Shown: piece by piece, positions 1 through 5,941 of the stretch
How positions within the stretch are numbered: the stretch's first letter is position 1
Layout of the letters: each line of letters starts with the position of its first letter
From: 20CM-4-69-16 sp035637455
GTDB taxonomy: Bacteria > Gemmatimonadota > Gemmatimonadetes > Gemmatimonadales > GWC2-71-9
Reading direction: 5' to 3'
DNA: 6,199 nt
NCBI GenBank assembly: GCA_035637455.1
Contig: DASPXE010000200.1
Span: 1-6,199 of the forward strand
Notes under the pieces: generated by a model
Databases searched by the model: none
The model's input: the letters and a program-made list of their open reading frames with translations, nothing else
What the model was told of the DNA's origin: nothing
Made by a program: the position numbers and the translations under genes

Positions 1-103
1 CCTGGATCGCCGTGAAGTGGACGAACACGTCCGGACCCGACTCCTGCGCGATAAAGCCAAAGCCCTTCGCGTCGTTGAACCACTTCACCTTACCCTTTGC
101 CAT
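1..103 (-). CDS. Cold-shock protein (CspA family), N-terminal part, cut by the window edge
   Basis: Reading leftward from the ATG at 103, the first 34 codons give a classic cold-shock domain beginning MAKGKVKWFNDAKGFGFI. The RNP1 motif KGFGFI is at residues 13-18 and RNP2 (VFVHF) at residues 26-30; W8 and F9 are the usual aromatic nucleic-acid-binding residues. Members are about 66-70 residues long, so roughly half is missing to the left. The family consists of small OB-fold RNA and single-stranded DNA chaperones that melt mRNA secondary structure and can act as antiterminators in the cytoplasm. A GAGG Shine-Dalgarno-like sequence (114-117 on the + strand) lies 10 bases before the start, a slightly long spacing. 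The gene has a long upstream leader with hairpins, typical of cold-shock genes. Several csp paralogues usually exist per genome, so I give no specific letter. Confidence 0.95.
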   Translation of the reverse strand, partial: MAKGKVKWFNDAKGFGFIAQESGPDVFVHFTAIQ

Positions 104-255
104 ACCGTTCAAACCTCAGCACTAAGGGGCACTGCCCCGGAAATGGTCGGCCCTGGTCACCGCGACCAGAGACGGGCTCAAACAAAAACCGCGAGACAAG
201 TGGTCCTCGCGGAGCGCAGACAAACCGGTGACGGTGCCACGTATTGCTTGAACCG
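104..255 (-). promoter_or_regulatory. Structured 5' leader of the cold-shock gene
   Basis: Beyond the terminator-like hairpin (181-212) the leader has two more perfect hairpins: CTGGTC/GACCAG (153-158 with 164-169, 5-base loop) and GGGGC/GCCCC (126-130 with 134-138, 3-base loop), the second ending 9 bases before the GAGG ribosome-binding sequence. A 7-base segment at 226-232 is complementary to 156-162, so a long-range pairing could replace the 153-169 hairpin and enclose the terminator. These structures suggest control by temperature or by a protein such as Csp itself. That function is inference; the pairings are seen directly. Confidence 0.45.
181..212 (-). terminator. Intrinsic terminator inside the cold-shock leader (attenuator candidate)
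   Basis: On the minus strand CCGCGAG (206-212) pairs perfectly with CTCGCGG (189-195) across a 10-base loop, and one further G-U pair can form inside. The stem is followed at once by TTTTTGTTT (minus strand, 188 down to 180). This is the textbook form of a Rho-independent terminator. No minus-strand gene lies between it and 477 that it could end, while the cold-shock start codon lies 78 bases beyond it, so it sits within that gene's leader. Confidence 0.65.
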
Positions 256-261
256 GGGCCA

Positions 262-290
262 AACGTATGGGCTGCGCCGGGTCCTGTCAA
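262..290 (-). promoter_or_regulatory. Candidate sigma70-type promoter of the cold-shock gene
   Basis: On the minus strand a perfect TTGACA (285-290) is followed by a 17-base spacer and TACGTT (262-267), which matches the -10 consensus at only three positions. Transcription would begin near 255, giving an untranslated leader of about 150 nt before the ATG at 103. Long leaders of this size are known for E. coli cspA. The weak -10 is the main doubt. Confidence 0.45.
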
Positions 291-355
291 TAGAGTAAGC
301 GGTACTCCCTTCAGGGCTTGCCTCTTGGCACCACAATAACGACAGTATGCCGCCA

Positions 356-378
356 CTCGAAAATGCCCAGATTTCGAG
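356..378. repeat. Perfect 7-bp inverted repeat, possible operator
   Basis: CTCGAAA at 356-362 is an exact inverted copy of TTTCGAG at 372-378, with 9 bases between the arms. The spacing places equivalent bases about 1.5 helical turns apart. It lies about 100 bases before the first Ig/propeller gene and could be a repressor or activator site, or an RNA hairpin. I recognise no known regulator consensus. Confidence 0.35.
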
Positions 379-467
379 GCCTCTTCCGCGCACCTCGCGG
401 GGTGGATAACGTGCTAGGCCGCCGTCAGCCCAGTTCCCGAGTTTTGACGTCCCAGCCCTCGGCTCAT

Positions 468-477
468 GAGGTTCCGC
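468..477 (+). promoter_or_regulatory. Ribosome binding site that decides the start of the first Ig/propeller gene
   Basis: GAGG at 468-471 lies 6 bases before the ATG at 478, an ideal distance. The alternative in-frame ATG at 466-468 overlaps it and has no purine-rich sequence upstream. Starting at 478 also aligns the protein with the N-terminus of the downstream paralogue (MALHLVYALL against MHVAVVFALL). Confidence 0.6.
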
Positions 478-2493
478 ATGGCTCTGCATCTCGTCTACGC
501 GCTACTGGCATGGCAACAGTCCGCGCAACAGCCCGCCCCACCCGCACTCACCTTGCCGCAGCCCATCGCGCGGGTCGACGTGAAGCCGGCGGAGTACGCC
601 CTCCAAGTAGGCGATACGGTCCGGCTCCATGCCACGGCCTACGACTCGAGTGGCCAGGCGATGCCGCAGGCGGTGATCCGCTGGTTCGCGAGCGGGGGCC
701 GCTTCGAAGGCGTCGTCGACTCGACCGGCCTCGTCAGCGCGGGCGCCACCGGTACGCTGAACGTCGCCGCCGTGGCGGCGCTCCCGGGACGGGCGGTGAA
801 GTCCACAGTGGCATTCGCGCGCATCACCGTGCTCCCGCAGCCGGCTGCGAAGATCGCCGTGACGCCCCGACCGGAGCGGATGTTGGCAGGCACCTCGCTG
901 GTGCTCGAAGCGGTCCCCTACGCCGCGAACAATGACCGGCGCTACGACCGGGTCACGTGGAAGTCGAGTCGGCCCGGCGTCGTCGATGTCACTCCCATCG
1001 GGCGGGTTACGGCGCGCGCCCCCGGCCGGGCCGCGCTTACGGCGGCCGGGGGCAAGGCCAGCGAGAGCTGGACCGTCGTGGTGACCCCGAACCCCGTGGC
1101 CCGCGTGACCCTCACCCCGGCCGACACGGCGATTCGCTCCGGGGACGTCGTCCGGTTCGCGTTCGCCGCGACCGATGCAACGCACCGGTCGGTCGCCGAG
1201 GTGCGTCCGGAGTGGGCCGTGTCGCCGGTCGGGCAGGGATACGCCACGGTCGATGGCGGGGGCGTGTTCGTGGCGGACCAGCCCGGCACCTACCGCGTGA
1301 TCGCCACGCTCGGCGCGCGCACGGCGGAGGCGTTCGTCCAGGTCGCGGCCCGCAACGTCACGCGTCAGGTCACGATCGTCGGCCGGCTGGCGCTCAAGGG
1401 GCTCCCGGGCGCCGAACTCTGGCTCCATCCGGACGGCAAGCACGCCTACATGTCGACGATCGGAGACCGCATTTACGCCATCGACATCACGGATCCGGCG
1501 AAGCCGTTCTTCACGGACTCGGTGCTCGTGGACGCGCGCGTCGTGAACGACGTGATGACGACCGAGGACGGCAAGTTCGGCGTGATGACCCGCGAAGGCG
1601 CGTCCACGCGCAAGAACGGCATCGTGATTCTCTCGTTCGAGGAGCCGGCGCATCCGAAGCCCATCGCCGAATTCACCGAGACCGTCACCGGCGGGGTCCA
1701 CAGCACCTACGTGTACAAGGGCTACGTCTATCTGACCGACGATGCCACCGGCTCTATGCGGGTGATCGACATCCGCGACCCCTACCACCCGAAGCAAGTG
1801 GCGCGCTGGCAAGTGGAACGCCCCGAAGCCGGGCGGACGCTGCACGACATCGACGTGCGTGATGGCCTGGCGACGCTGTCGTATTGGAACGATGGGCTCG
1901 TGATCCTCGACGTCGGCAACGGGATGAAGGGCGGGACGCCTGAGAATCCGCAGCTTGTGATGCAGTACAAGTACGACTTGAACGAGCTGTACAAGAAGGT
2001 CGAGCTGGCCGGGGGTCCCGGCTTCATCCGCGGCACCCACACGAGCTGGCGGCACGGCCGCTACGTCTTCGTCGGCGACGAGGTCTTCCCGGCGCGCCAG
2101 CAGGGCGGCGGCCCGGGCGTCATCGGGCTGGGTCGCGCCTACGGCCGGTTACACGTGATCGACATCGCCGATCTCACGGCGCCCCACGAGGTGGCGTGGT
2201 TCGAGCCGGAGGACGGCGGCAGCCACAACGTCTGGATCGCCGGGGACACGTTGTATCTGGGGGACTATCAGGGAGGCCTCCGGGTGCTCGACATCTCGGG
2301 CGAGCTGAAGGGCGATCTGCTCGCGCAGGGGCGGGAGTATGCGCACGTACATACCGGAGACGCGAGCGGCTTCGTCCCCAACGGAGCGAACGCGTGGGGC
2401 GCGATCTATCGGGGCGGCCTGGTGTACGTCCCCGACATCAACTCAGGGCTGTGGGTCGTGAAGGTCGAGCCACCTCAACCCGTTATTCCGTGA
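478..2493 (+). CDS. Exported protein: three Ig-like domains plus LVIVD-type beta-propeller (first paralogue)
   Basis: From the ATG at 478 the product has 671 residues. Numbered from that start, it has a short hydrophobic N-terminus (ALHLVYALLA) likely to direct export, then three bacterial Ig-like (Big-type) domains at about 30-118, 122-204 and 207-290, each with the VAxVxVTP...GDTVRLxAxAxD type of opening. A beta-propeller fills the rest (about 311-666), with repeats such as IYAIDITDP, MRVIDIRDP, GLVILDVGN, LHVIDIADL and LRVLDISGE. These match LVIVD repeats, found in secreted proteins of mostly unknown function, so a role in binding or surface attachment is plausible but unproven. The protein has no cysteine. 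GAGG at 468-471, six bases before 478, favours this start; the in-frame ATG at 466 lacks such a site but adds a basic MRFR n-region. The gene is first in an operon with its paralogue. Confidence 0.93.
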   Translation: MALHLVYALLAWQQSAQQPAPPALTLPQPIARVDVKPAEYALQVGDTVRLHATAYDSSGQAMPQAVIRWFASGGRFEGVVDSTGLVSAGATGTLNVAAVAALPGRAVKSTVAFARITVLPQPAAKIAVTPRPERMLAGTSLVLEAVPYAANNDRRYDRVTWKSSRPGVVDVTPIGRVTARAPGRAALTAAGGKASESWTVVVTPNPVARVTLTPADTAIRSGDVVRFAFAATDATHRSVAEVRPEWAVSPVGQGYATVDGGGVFVADQPGTYRVIATLGARTAEAFVQVAARNVTRQVTIVGRLALKGLPGAELWLHPDGKHAYMSTIGDRIYAIDITDPAKPFFTDSVLVDARVVNDVMTTEDGKFGVMTREGASTRKNGIVILSFEEPAHPKPIAEFTETVTGGVHSTYVYKGYVYLTDDATGSMRVIDIRDPYHPKQVARWQVERPEAGRTLHDIDVRDGLATLSYWNDGLVILDVGNGMKGGTPENPQLVMQYKYDLNELYKKVELAGGPGFIRGTHTSWRHGRYVFVGDEVFPARQQGGGPGVIGLGRAYGRLHVIDIADLTAPHEVAWFEPEDGGSHNVWIAGDTLYLGDYQGGLRVLDISGELKGDLLAQGREYAHVHTGDASGFVPNGANAWGAIYRGGLVYVPDINSGLWVVKVEPPQPVIP

Positions 2494-2502
2494 GGAGTTA
2501 GC
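2492..2502 (+). promoter_or_regulatory. Ribosome binding site overlapping the preceding stop codon
   Basis: GAGGAG (2492-2497) begins inside the TGA stop (2491-2493) of the first paralogue and ends 5 bases before the ATG at 2503. The overlap indicates co-transcription and possibly translational coupling of the two paralogues. Confidence 0.75.
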
Positions 2503-4476
2503 ATGCACGTCGCAGTCGTTTTCGCACTGCTGCAACAGCCAGCCGCGCCGGCGTCGTTCCCCGTCACCAAAGTGGAGATCACCCCGCCAGCCGCGGAGAT
2601 CGAGATCGGCCAGACCGTGCGGCTCGCCGCTCGGGCGTTGGACGCCCGCGGTCAAGCGGTGGCCGATGCGAAGATCGCCTGGTTATCGGGCGGCACCGAG
2701 GGTGACGTCGATTCGACCGGCCTGGTGAAGGGCGGCTACCACGGCTACGTCCGTGTCACGGCGGTCGCGTACATCCCGGGCCAGCAGGGCCAAGTGTTCG
2801 GGGATGCCTTGATCCACGTACTGCCCGAGCCGGCCGCGCGCATCGACGTCGCGCCCGCGCCGGCCACGGTCGTCGCCGGGACCCGGCTGACACTGACCGG
2901 TGTGGCGTTCTCGAAGCACGGCGACCGCCGCGCCGATCTGGTTTCTTTCACCTCGAGCAACGCGCGGGTCGCGAGCGTCACCGGGGACGGGCGCCTCCAC
3001 GCGCTCGCGCCGGGGCGCGCCACCATTACGGCGAAGGCGGGCGGTGCGACGACCCCGCTCCCCCTCCAGGTGATCGCCAACACCATCACCCGGCTCGCCG
3101 TCGAGCCCGCCTCGAGCGCGGTCCGCACTGGTGACGTGGTCCGCTTCGCCGTGAGTGCGAAGGACGCGAGGGGTCGCCTCGTCCCGGGCGTTCCGGTCGA
3201 GTGGGCCGTGGCGGCGACCGGCGGGGCCGGCGTCGCCCAGATCGACCCTGCGGGTGCGTTCGTGGCGGAGACCCCGGGGATCTACACGGTCACCGGAAGC
3301 GTTGGCGGGCGCAGCGCCGATGCCGTGGTCCGCGTGGAGCAGCGACGGGTGACGCGCAGCATCGACGTGCTGGCGCACCTGCCGATCAAGTACCGCGCCG
3401 CCGAGGTGTGGGTGCACCCCGGAGGCAAGTGCCTCTACATGACGACCATCGCCGATCGCGTGTACGCCATGGACATCACCGACCCCGCGAGTCCCAAGAT
3501 CGCGGACTCGATGATGACTGACGCGCGCCTCGTGAACGACGTGATGACGACCGAGGACGGCAAGTACGGCGTGTTCTCGCGCGAGGGGGCCTCGAACCGC
3601 AAGAACGGGATCGTGGTGTTCGACGCCAGCGATGCGTGCCACCCCAAGCCGGTCGCCGAGTACACCGAGACGGTCTCGGGCGGCGTCCACAGCTCCTACG
3701 TGTACCAGGGAAGGGCGTACATCACCGACGACGCCACCGGCTCCATGCGGGTGATCGACTTCCGCGATCCGACTCACCCGAAGGAGGTCGCCCGCTGGGA
3801 GGCGCAGCAGACCGAGGCAGGGCGCTATCTCCACGACATCATGGTGGTGGACGGCCTCGCCTACCTCGCCTACTGGAACGATGGGCTCATCATCCTCGAT
3901 GTCGGCAACGGTATGAAGGGCGGGAGTCCGGAGAGCCCGCAGCTCGTTTCCCAGCTCAAGTACGATCTCAACGCCACCTACGCGCGGGTCGAGCAGCTCT
4001 GGGGGACGGGATTTGTGCGCGGCACGCACACGGCGTGGCGCGCGGGCAGATATGTGTTCGTGGGCGATGAGGTGTACGCGGCGCGGCCGTACAAGGGCCT
4101 GAACGGCGGCAACAACCTCACGTTCGGCAGGCTCCACGTTGTGGACGTCTCCGACATCGAGCATCCCCGAGAAGTCGCCTGGTACGAGCCGACCGACGGG
4201 GGCGTGCACAACGTCTGGGTCGTGGGCGATACCCTCTACCTCGGCAACTACCAGGGCGGCGCGCGCGTCCTCGACATCTCGGGCGAGCTGAAGGGTGATC
4301 TGCTGCGGCAGGGCAGGGAGATGAGCTGGATCCTGACGGCCGACTCGACCGGCACGCAGCCGCACACGCCGTTCGCGTGGGGGGCGGTCGTGCGGGACGG
4401 CAACATTTTTGTGCCCGACATCAATAGCGGGTTGTGGGTGCTCAAATTGGAGCCAAAACCGCAGCCCGTGCCGTAG
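2503..4476 (+). CDS. Exported protein: three Ig-like domains plus LVIVD-type beta-propeller (second paralogue)
   Basis: The 657-residue product has the same layout as the upstream protein: hydrophobic start MHVAVVFALL (no basic residue before it, unusual for a signal peptide), Ig-like domains at about 22-106, 110-191 and 196-278, and a propeller at about 296-650. Long propeller blocks are the same in both, such as VNDVMTTEDGK, REGAS-x-RKNGIV, DDATGSMRVID, LDVGNGMKGG and RVLDISGELKGDLL, while the Ig regions are less alike. Histidines at blade starts (GGVHS, RYLHDI, RGTHTAW, GGVHNVW) are shared by both proteins. It differs by two lone cysteines, C310 and C379, where the first paralogue has His and Ala. 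It begins 9 bases after the upstream stop with an overlapping ribosome binding site. This is a tandem duplication; whether the two share a ligand is unknown. There is no C-terminal anchor. Confidence 0.93.
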   Translation: MHVAVVFALLQQPAAPASFPVTKVEITPPAAEIEIGQTVRLAARALDARGQAVADAKIAWLSGGTEGDVDSTGLVKGGYHGYVRVTAVAYIPGQQGQVFGDALIHVLPEPAARIDVAPAPATVVAGTRLTLTGVAFSKHGDRRADLVSFTSSNARVASVTGDGRLHALAPGRATITAKAGGATTPLPLQVIANTITRLAVEPASSAVRTGDVVRFAVSAKDARGRLVPGVPVEWAVAATGGAGVAQIDPAGAFVAETPGIYTVTGSVGGRSADAVVRVEQRRVTRSIDVLAHLPIKYRAAEVWVHPGGKCLYMTTIADRVYAMDITDPASPKIADSMMTDARLVNDVMTTEDGKYGVFSREGASNRKNGIVVFDASDACHPKPVAEYTETVSGGVHSSYVYQGRAYITDDATGSMRVIDFRDPTHPKEVARWEAQQTEAGRYLHDIMVVDGLAYLAYWNDGLIILDVGNGMKGGSPESPQLVSQLKYDLNATYARVEQLWGTGFVRGTHTAWRAGRYVFVGDEVYAARPYKGLNGGNNLTFGRLHVVDVSDIEHPREVAWYEPTDGGVHNVWVVGDTLYLGNYQGGARVLDISGELKGDLLRQGREMSWILTADSTGTQPHTPFAWGAVVRDGNIFVPDINSGLWVLKLEPKPQPVP

Positions 4477-4489
4477 GGTGCGACCCTAC
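4473..4489. terminator. Convergent-stop hairpin, possible bidirectional terminator
   Basis: GTAGGG (4473-4478) pairs perfectly with CCCTAC (4484-4489) around a 5-base loop. The left arm contains the TAG stop of the second propeller gene (4474-4476) and the right arm contains, on the other strand, the TAG stop of the convergent gene (4486-4488). There is no T-run directly after the stem in either direction (a TTTT occurs about 10 bases beyond it on the minus strand), so intrinsic termination would be weak. The symmetry of the structure is certain; the function is inferred. Confidence 0.4.
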
Positions 4490-5049
4490 TGGCGCCTCGC
4501 CGTCTGAGCACTGTCCGCCTTCACCGGCAGCCCGACGGCGAGGCGGAAATCCCGCAGCACTGCATCGTACGACTTCATGCGCTTGTTGAGCTCGCTCGCC
4601 ACCGGAGCCGGGGTCGCTGACGCGGTCTGCTCGCAGACCGTCATGTAGGCGATCAGCGAGTCCATCTGCGTGGTGAGTCGGCGCGCTTTCAGACGGGTCG
4701 AGTCTTCGTAGACCGCCGGCTTCATGTAGGGACGGCCGCGCGCCATGAATGCCCGCGCGCTGCCGCACAGGCCGACCAGCAAGCGCCCGGCGCGCCGCCG
4801 GCTCACGCTGTCGCCCGTCGACTGCGTACGCGTCACGCGGTTGAGGCCGTCCTTCAGCTGGGCGATCCCGCGGGTCGCGGTGCGCAGTCCGTCGACGAAG
4901 CGCTTCTGCTCGGGAGTGGGCGGCGACGGCGGTGCGAGCGCCGACTCCGCCCGGGCCGAGTCGGGAGCGGGCGGGCTGGGAGGGGGCGTCGGCTGCTGCG
5001 CCCCTGCGACGGTCGCGGCGACGCAGCACAGCACAGCCAAGCAGCGCAT
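4486..5049 (-). CDS. Small exported helical protein of unknown function
   Basis: The 187-residue product starts with a good Sec signal peptide (MRCLAVLCCVAATVAGA, likely cut before QQP near residue 17). A proline/serine/alanine-rich linker follows (about 20-47), then a mainly helical, charged domain (48-178). No lipobox fits the cysteines at 8-9, because neither is preceded by a small residue. Two cysteines in the mature domain, C95 and C139, could form a disulfide outside the cytoplasm. I do not recognise the family. Coding is supported by consistent high-GC third positions and a strong GAGGAG ribosome binding site 4 bases before the ATG at 5049 (5054-5059 on the + strand). It converges on the propeller operon with 9 bases between stops and diverges from the next gene, so it is probably transcribed alone, from the shared promoter region. 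Confidence 0.78.
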   Translation of the reverse strand: MRCLAVLCCVAATVAGAQQPTPPPSPPAPDSARAESALAPPSPPTPEQKRFVDGLRTATRGIAQLKDGLNRVTRTQSTGDSVSRRRAGRLLVGLCGSARAFMARGRPYMKPAVYEDSTRLKARRLTTQMDSLIAYMTVCEQTASATPAPVASELNKRMKSYDAVLRDFRLAVGLPVKADSAQTARRQ

Positions 5050-5082
5050 CAGTGCTCCTCTATACCTTGGGTCGAAGCCAGG

Positions 5083-5090
5083 GTTATAAT
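5083..5090. promoter_or_regulatory. Symmetric -10 region serving two divergent genes
   Basis: A perfect TATAAT (5085-5090) faces right and ends 6 bases before the ATG at 5097, so transcription would begin at or next to the start codon. Because the core TTATAA is its own reverse complement, the minus strand reads TATAAC at 5083-5088; initiation near 5076 would give the leftward gene a leader of about 27 bases that includes its GAGGAG site. I see no clear -35 in either direction (ATACCT at 5062-5067 is the rightward candidate). Confidence 0.55.
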
Positions 5091-5096
5091 GTCACA

Positions 5097-5720
5097 ATGA
5101 CGCTTCCCGCAACCTCGCGCCAGACCCGCACCTTCGACGACCGGGCGGACGCGCTCGCGCACTTCTTCCTCCGCGCCGGCGAGGCGCCGCGGCTGCTCGC
5201 GTATGAGGACGCCGCGGGCTGCCCGCTGGACCAGGCGCTCGCCGCGCTCGAATGGACCGCCGCTGTCGGCATCCTCGCCGAGGACGACCTGATCCACGCT
5301 GCACGGCTGGGCGCCGACGCCGCGGCCGCCGTGGTCGAGCGCCGCGACGGTGACCAACACGTGTTCATCTACTTCGGGCCCCGTATGGACGCCTCGCCCG
5401 CCGACCCGTACGAGGGCACCCTGCTCTATGACGAGCCGGGCGTGCGCGCCTACATCTTTGCACAACGCGTCCACGCGATCGCGCACTTCCTGCGCGCCAC
5501 CCACGGCATCGGCGCAGTGATTGCCATGCTCGGCCGCCGGGCGCCCGAGCTGCGCCACATCCGCCGCTGGCTCGAGGTGCTGTTCAGTCAGCCGGTCGGC
5601 GCCGGCCGCTCCACCCAGCTCCTCACCGGCTGGTTCGCGACGGGGGGAGCGGGGGTGCTCTTCGTCCCCGCTCAGCCCGGCGCGCCCTACAGCTACCACG
5701 AAGTCGGCATCGATATCTAA
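5097..5720 (+). CDS. Uncharacterised 207-residue cytoplasmic protein, probably leaderless mRNA
   Basis: The product begins MTLPATSRQTRTFDDRADAL and has no signal peptide or membrane segment. Residues 15-80 look alpha-helical, with DQALAALEWTAAVGILAEDDL (44-64) resembling a small helical bundle. Residues 85-130 contain strand-like HVFIYF and YIFAQRVHAIAHFL. A basic, partly helical segment (RRAPELRHIRRWLEVLF, 147-163) precedes a glycine/proline-rich end (HEVGIDI). I recognise no family or catalytic motif. The reading frame stays open leftward to 4932, but that part overlaps the divergent gene. The ATG at 5097 is preferred because a perfect TATAAT ends 6 bases before it, with no Shine-Dalgarno sequence, which is the usual layout of a leaderless transcript. 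It is followed by a REP-like palindrome rather than a classic terminator. Confidence 0.72.
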   Translation: MTLPATSRQTRTFDDRADALAHFFLRAGEAPRLLAYEDAAGCPLDQALAALEWTAAVGILAEDDLIHAARLGADAAAAVVERRDGDQHVFIYFGPRMDASPADPYEGTLLYDEPGVRAYIFAQRVHAIAHFLRATHGIGAVIAMLGRRAPELRHIRRWLEVLFSQPVGAGRSTQLLTGWFATGGAGVLFVPAQPGAPYSYHEVGIDI

Positions 5721-5734
5721 CTTCAGTTGCAAGA

Positions 5735-5815
5735 CACAAGTCGCAAGCCGCAAGCGACATCACCCCCCGCCACTGTCGTCTACCAACCGCTTGCGGCTTA
5801 CGGCTTGCGACTGTG
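5735..5815. repeat. REP-like imperfect palindrome with GCAAG repeats
   Basis: The left arm (5735-5756) and right arm (5788-5815) are reverse complements with two irregularities: a single unpaired A at 5739 and a 7-base insertion in the right arm, where GGCTTAC is followed by GGCTTGC. Each arm is made of short repeats of GCAAG / CTTGC, and another GCAAG precedes it at 5728. The arms enclose 31 bases. No T-run follows on either strand, so it is not a standard terminator. It resembles dispersed intergenic palindromes (REP type) that stabilise mRNA ends or are mobilised by RAYT-like transposases; no such gene is in the window. Confidence 0.6.
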
Positions 5816-5820
5816 ACGAT

Positions 5821-5892
5821 TGTGGATTCACAACTCCACATCGTGTGGACGCTCGGGGCAAGGGCCGACAGCGGTAGGGGTTACCCTCCACA
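5821..5892. repeat. Cluster of four TGTGGA/TCCACA hexamers
   Basis: TGTGGA occurs at 5821-5826 and 5844-5849, and its reverse complement TCCACA at 5835-5840 and 5887-5892. The first two form a hairpin with an 8-base loop. The first copy, TGTGGATTC, resembles a DnaA box (7 of 9 to TGTGGATAA), but the others fit less well. The cluster may be a protein-binding region upstream of the candidate promoter at 5937-5964. Confidence 0.3.
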
Positions 5893-5903
5893 ACTGATGC
5901 ACA

Positions 5904-5941
5904 CGCAAGTGAGCTAACCCGAAGAAACATCGGCACTTGCG
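5904..5941 (+). terminator. Long hairpin before a T-run, overlapping a promoter -35
   Basis: CGCAAGTG (5904-5911) pairs perfectly with CACTTGCG (5934-5941), and CCGA (5919-5922) with TCGG (5930-5933), making 12 base pairs with a 7-base bulge on the left side and a 7-base loop. TTTT follows at 5945-5948. It could terminate rightward transcripts from the 207-residue gene. Because its right arm overlaps the candidate -35 at 5937-5942, it could instead be an operator. Both are inferences. Confidence 0.35.

Larger units (their letters stand above)
291..477. other. Non-coding stretch upstream of the Ig/propeller operon
   Basis: I see no convincing gene here on either strand. It must contain the promoter of the rightward operon, but I find no good -35/-10 pair: TTGGCA at 325-330 has only a poor TATGCC 15 bases later, and TTGACG at 444-449 has no -10 downstream. 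Two short inverted repeats are present, CTCGAAA-N9-TTTCGAG (356-378) and CCGCG-N5-CGCGG (386-400). Confidence 0.5.

Noticed and set aside
17..489. Open frames over the cold-shock leader, 17-298 (+), 90-356 (-) and 178-489 (-)
   Set aside because: The first overlaps the real cold-shock gene antisense; the others show no domain, signal or ribosome binding site and run through terminator and hairpin structures.
318..2055. Long open frames overlapping the first Ig/propeller gene on both strands, such as 502-2055 (-) and 957-1862 (+)
   Set aside because: They are shadows of a high-GC gene: their translations are arginine-, histidine- or alanine-rich without domains, while the 478-2493 frame shows clear Ig and propeller repeats.
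2683..4365. 560-residue open frame on the minus strand opposite the second propeller gene
   Set aside because: It is the antisense shadow of a gene with recognisable domains, has a low-complexity composition rich in V, H, R and D, and there is a similar shadow opposite the first paralogue.
5821..5892. A replication origin built on DnaA boxes
   Set aside because: Only one hexamer context approaches the DnaA consensus, there is no AT-rich unwinding region, and none of the genes usual at an origin are nearby.
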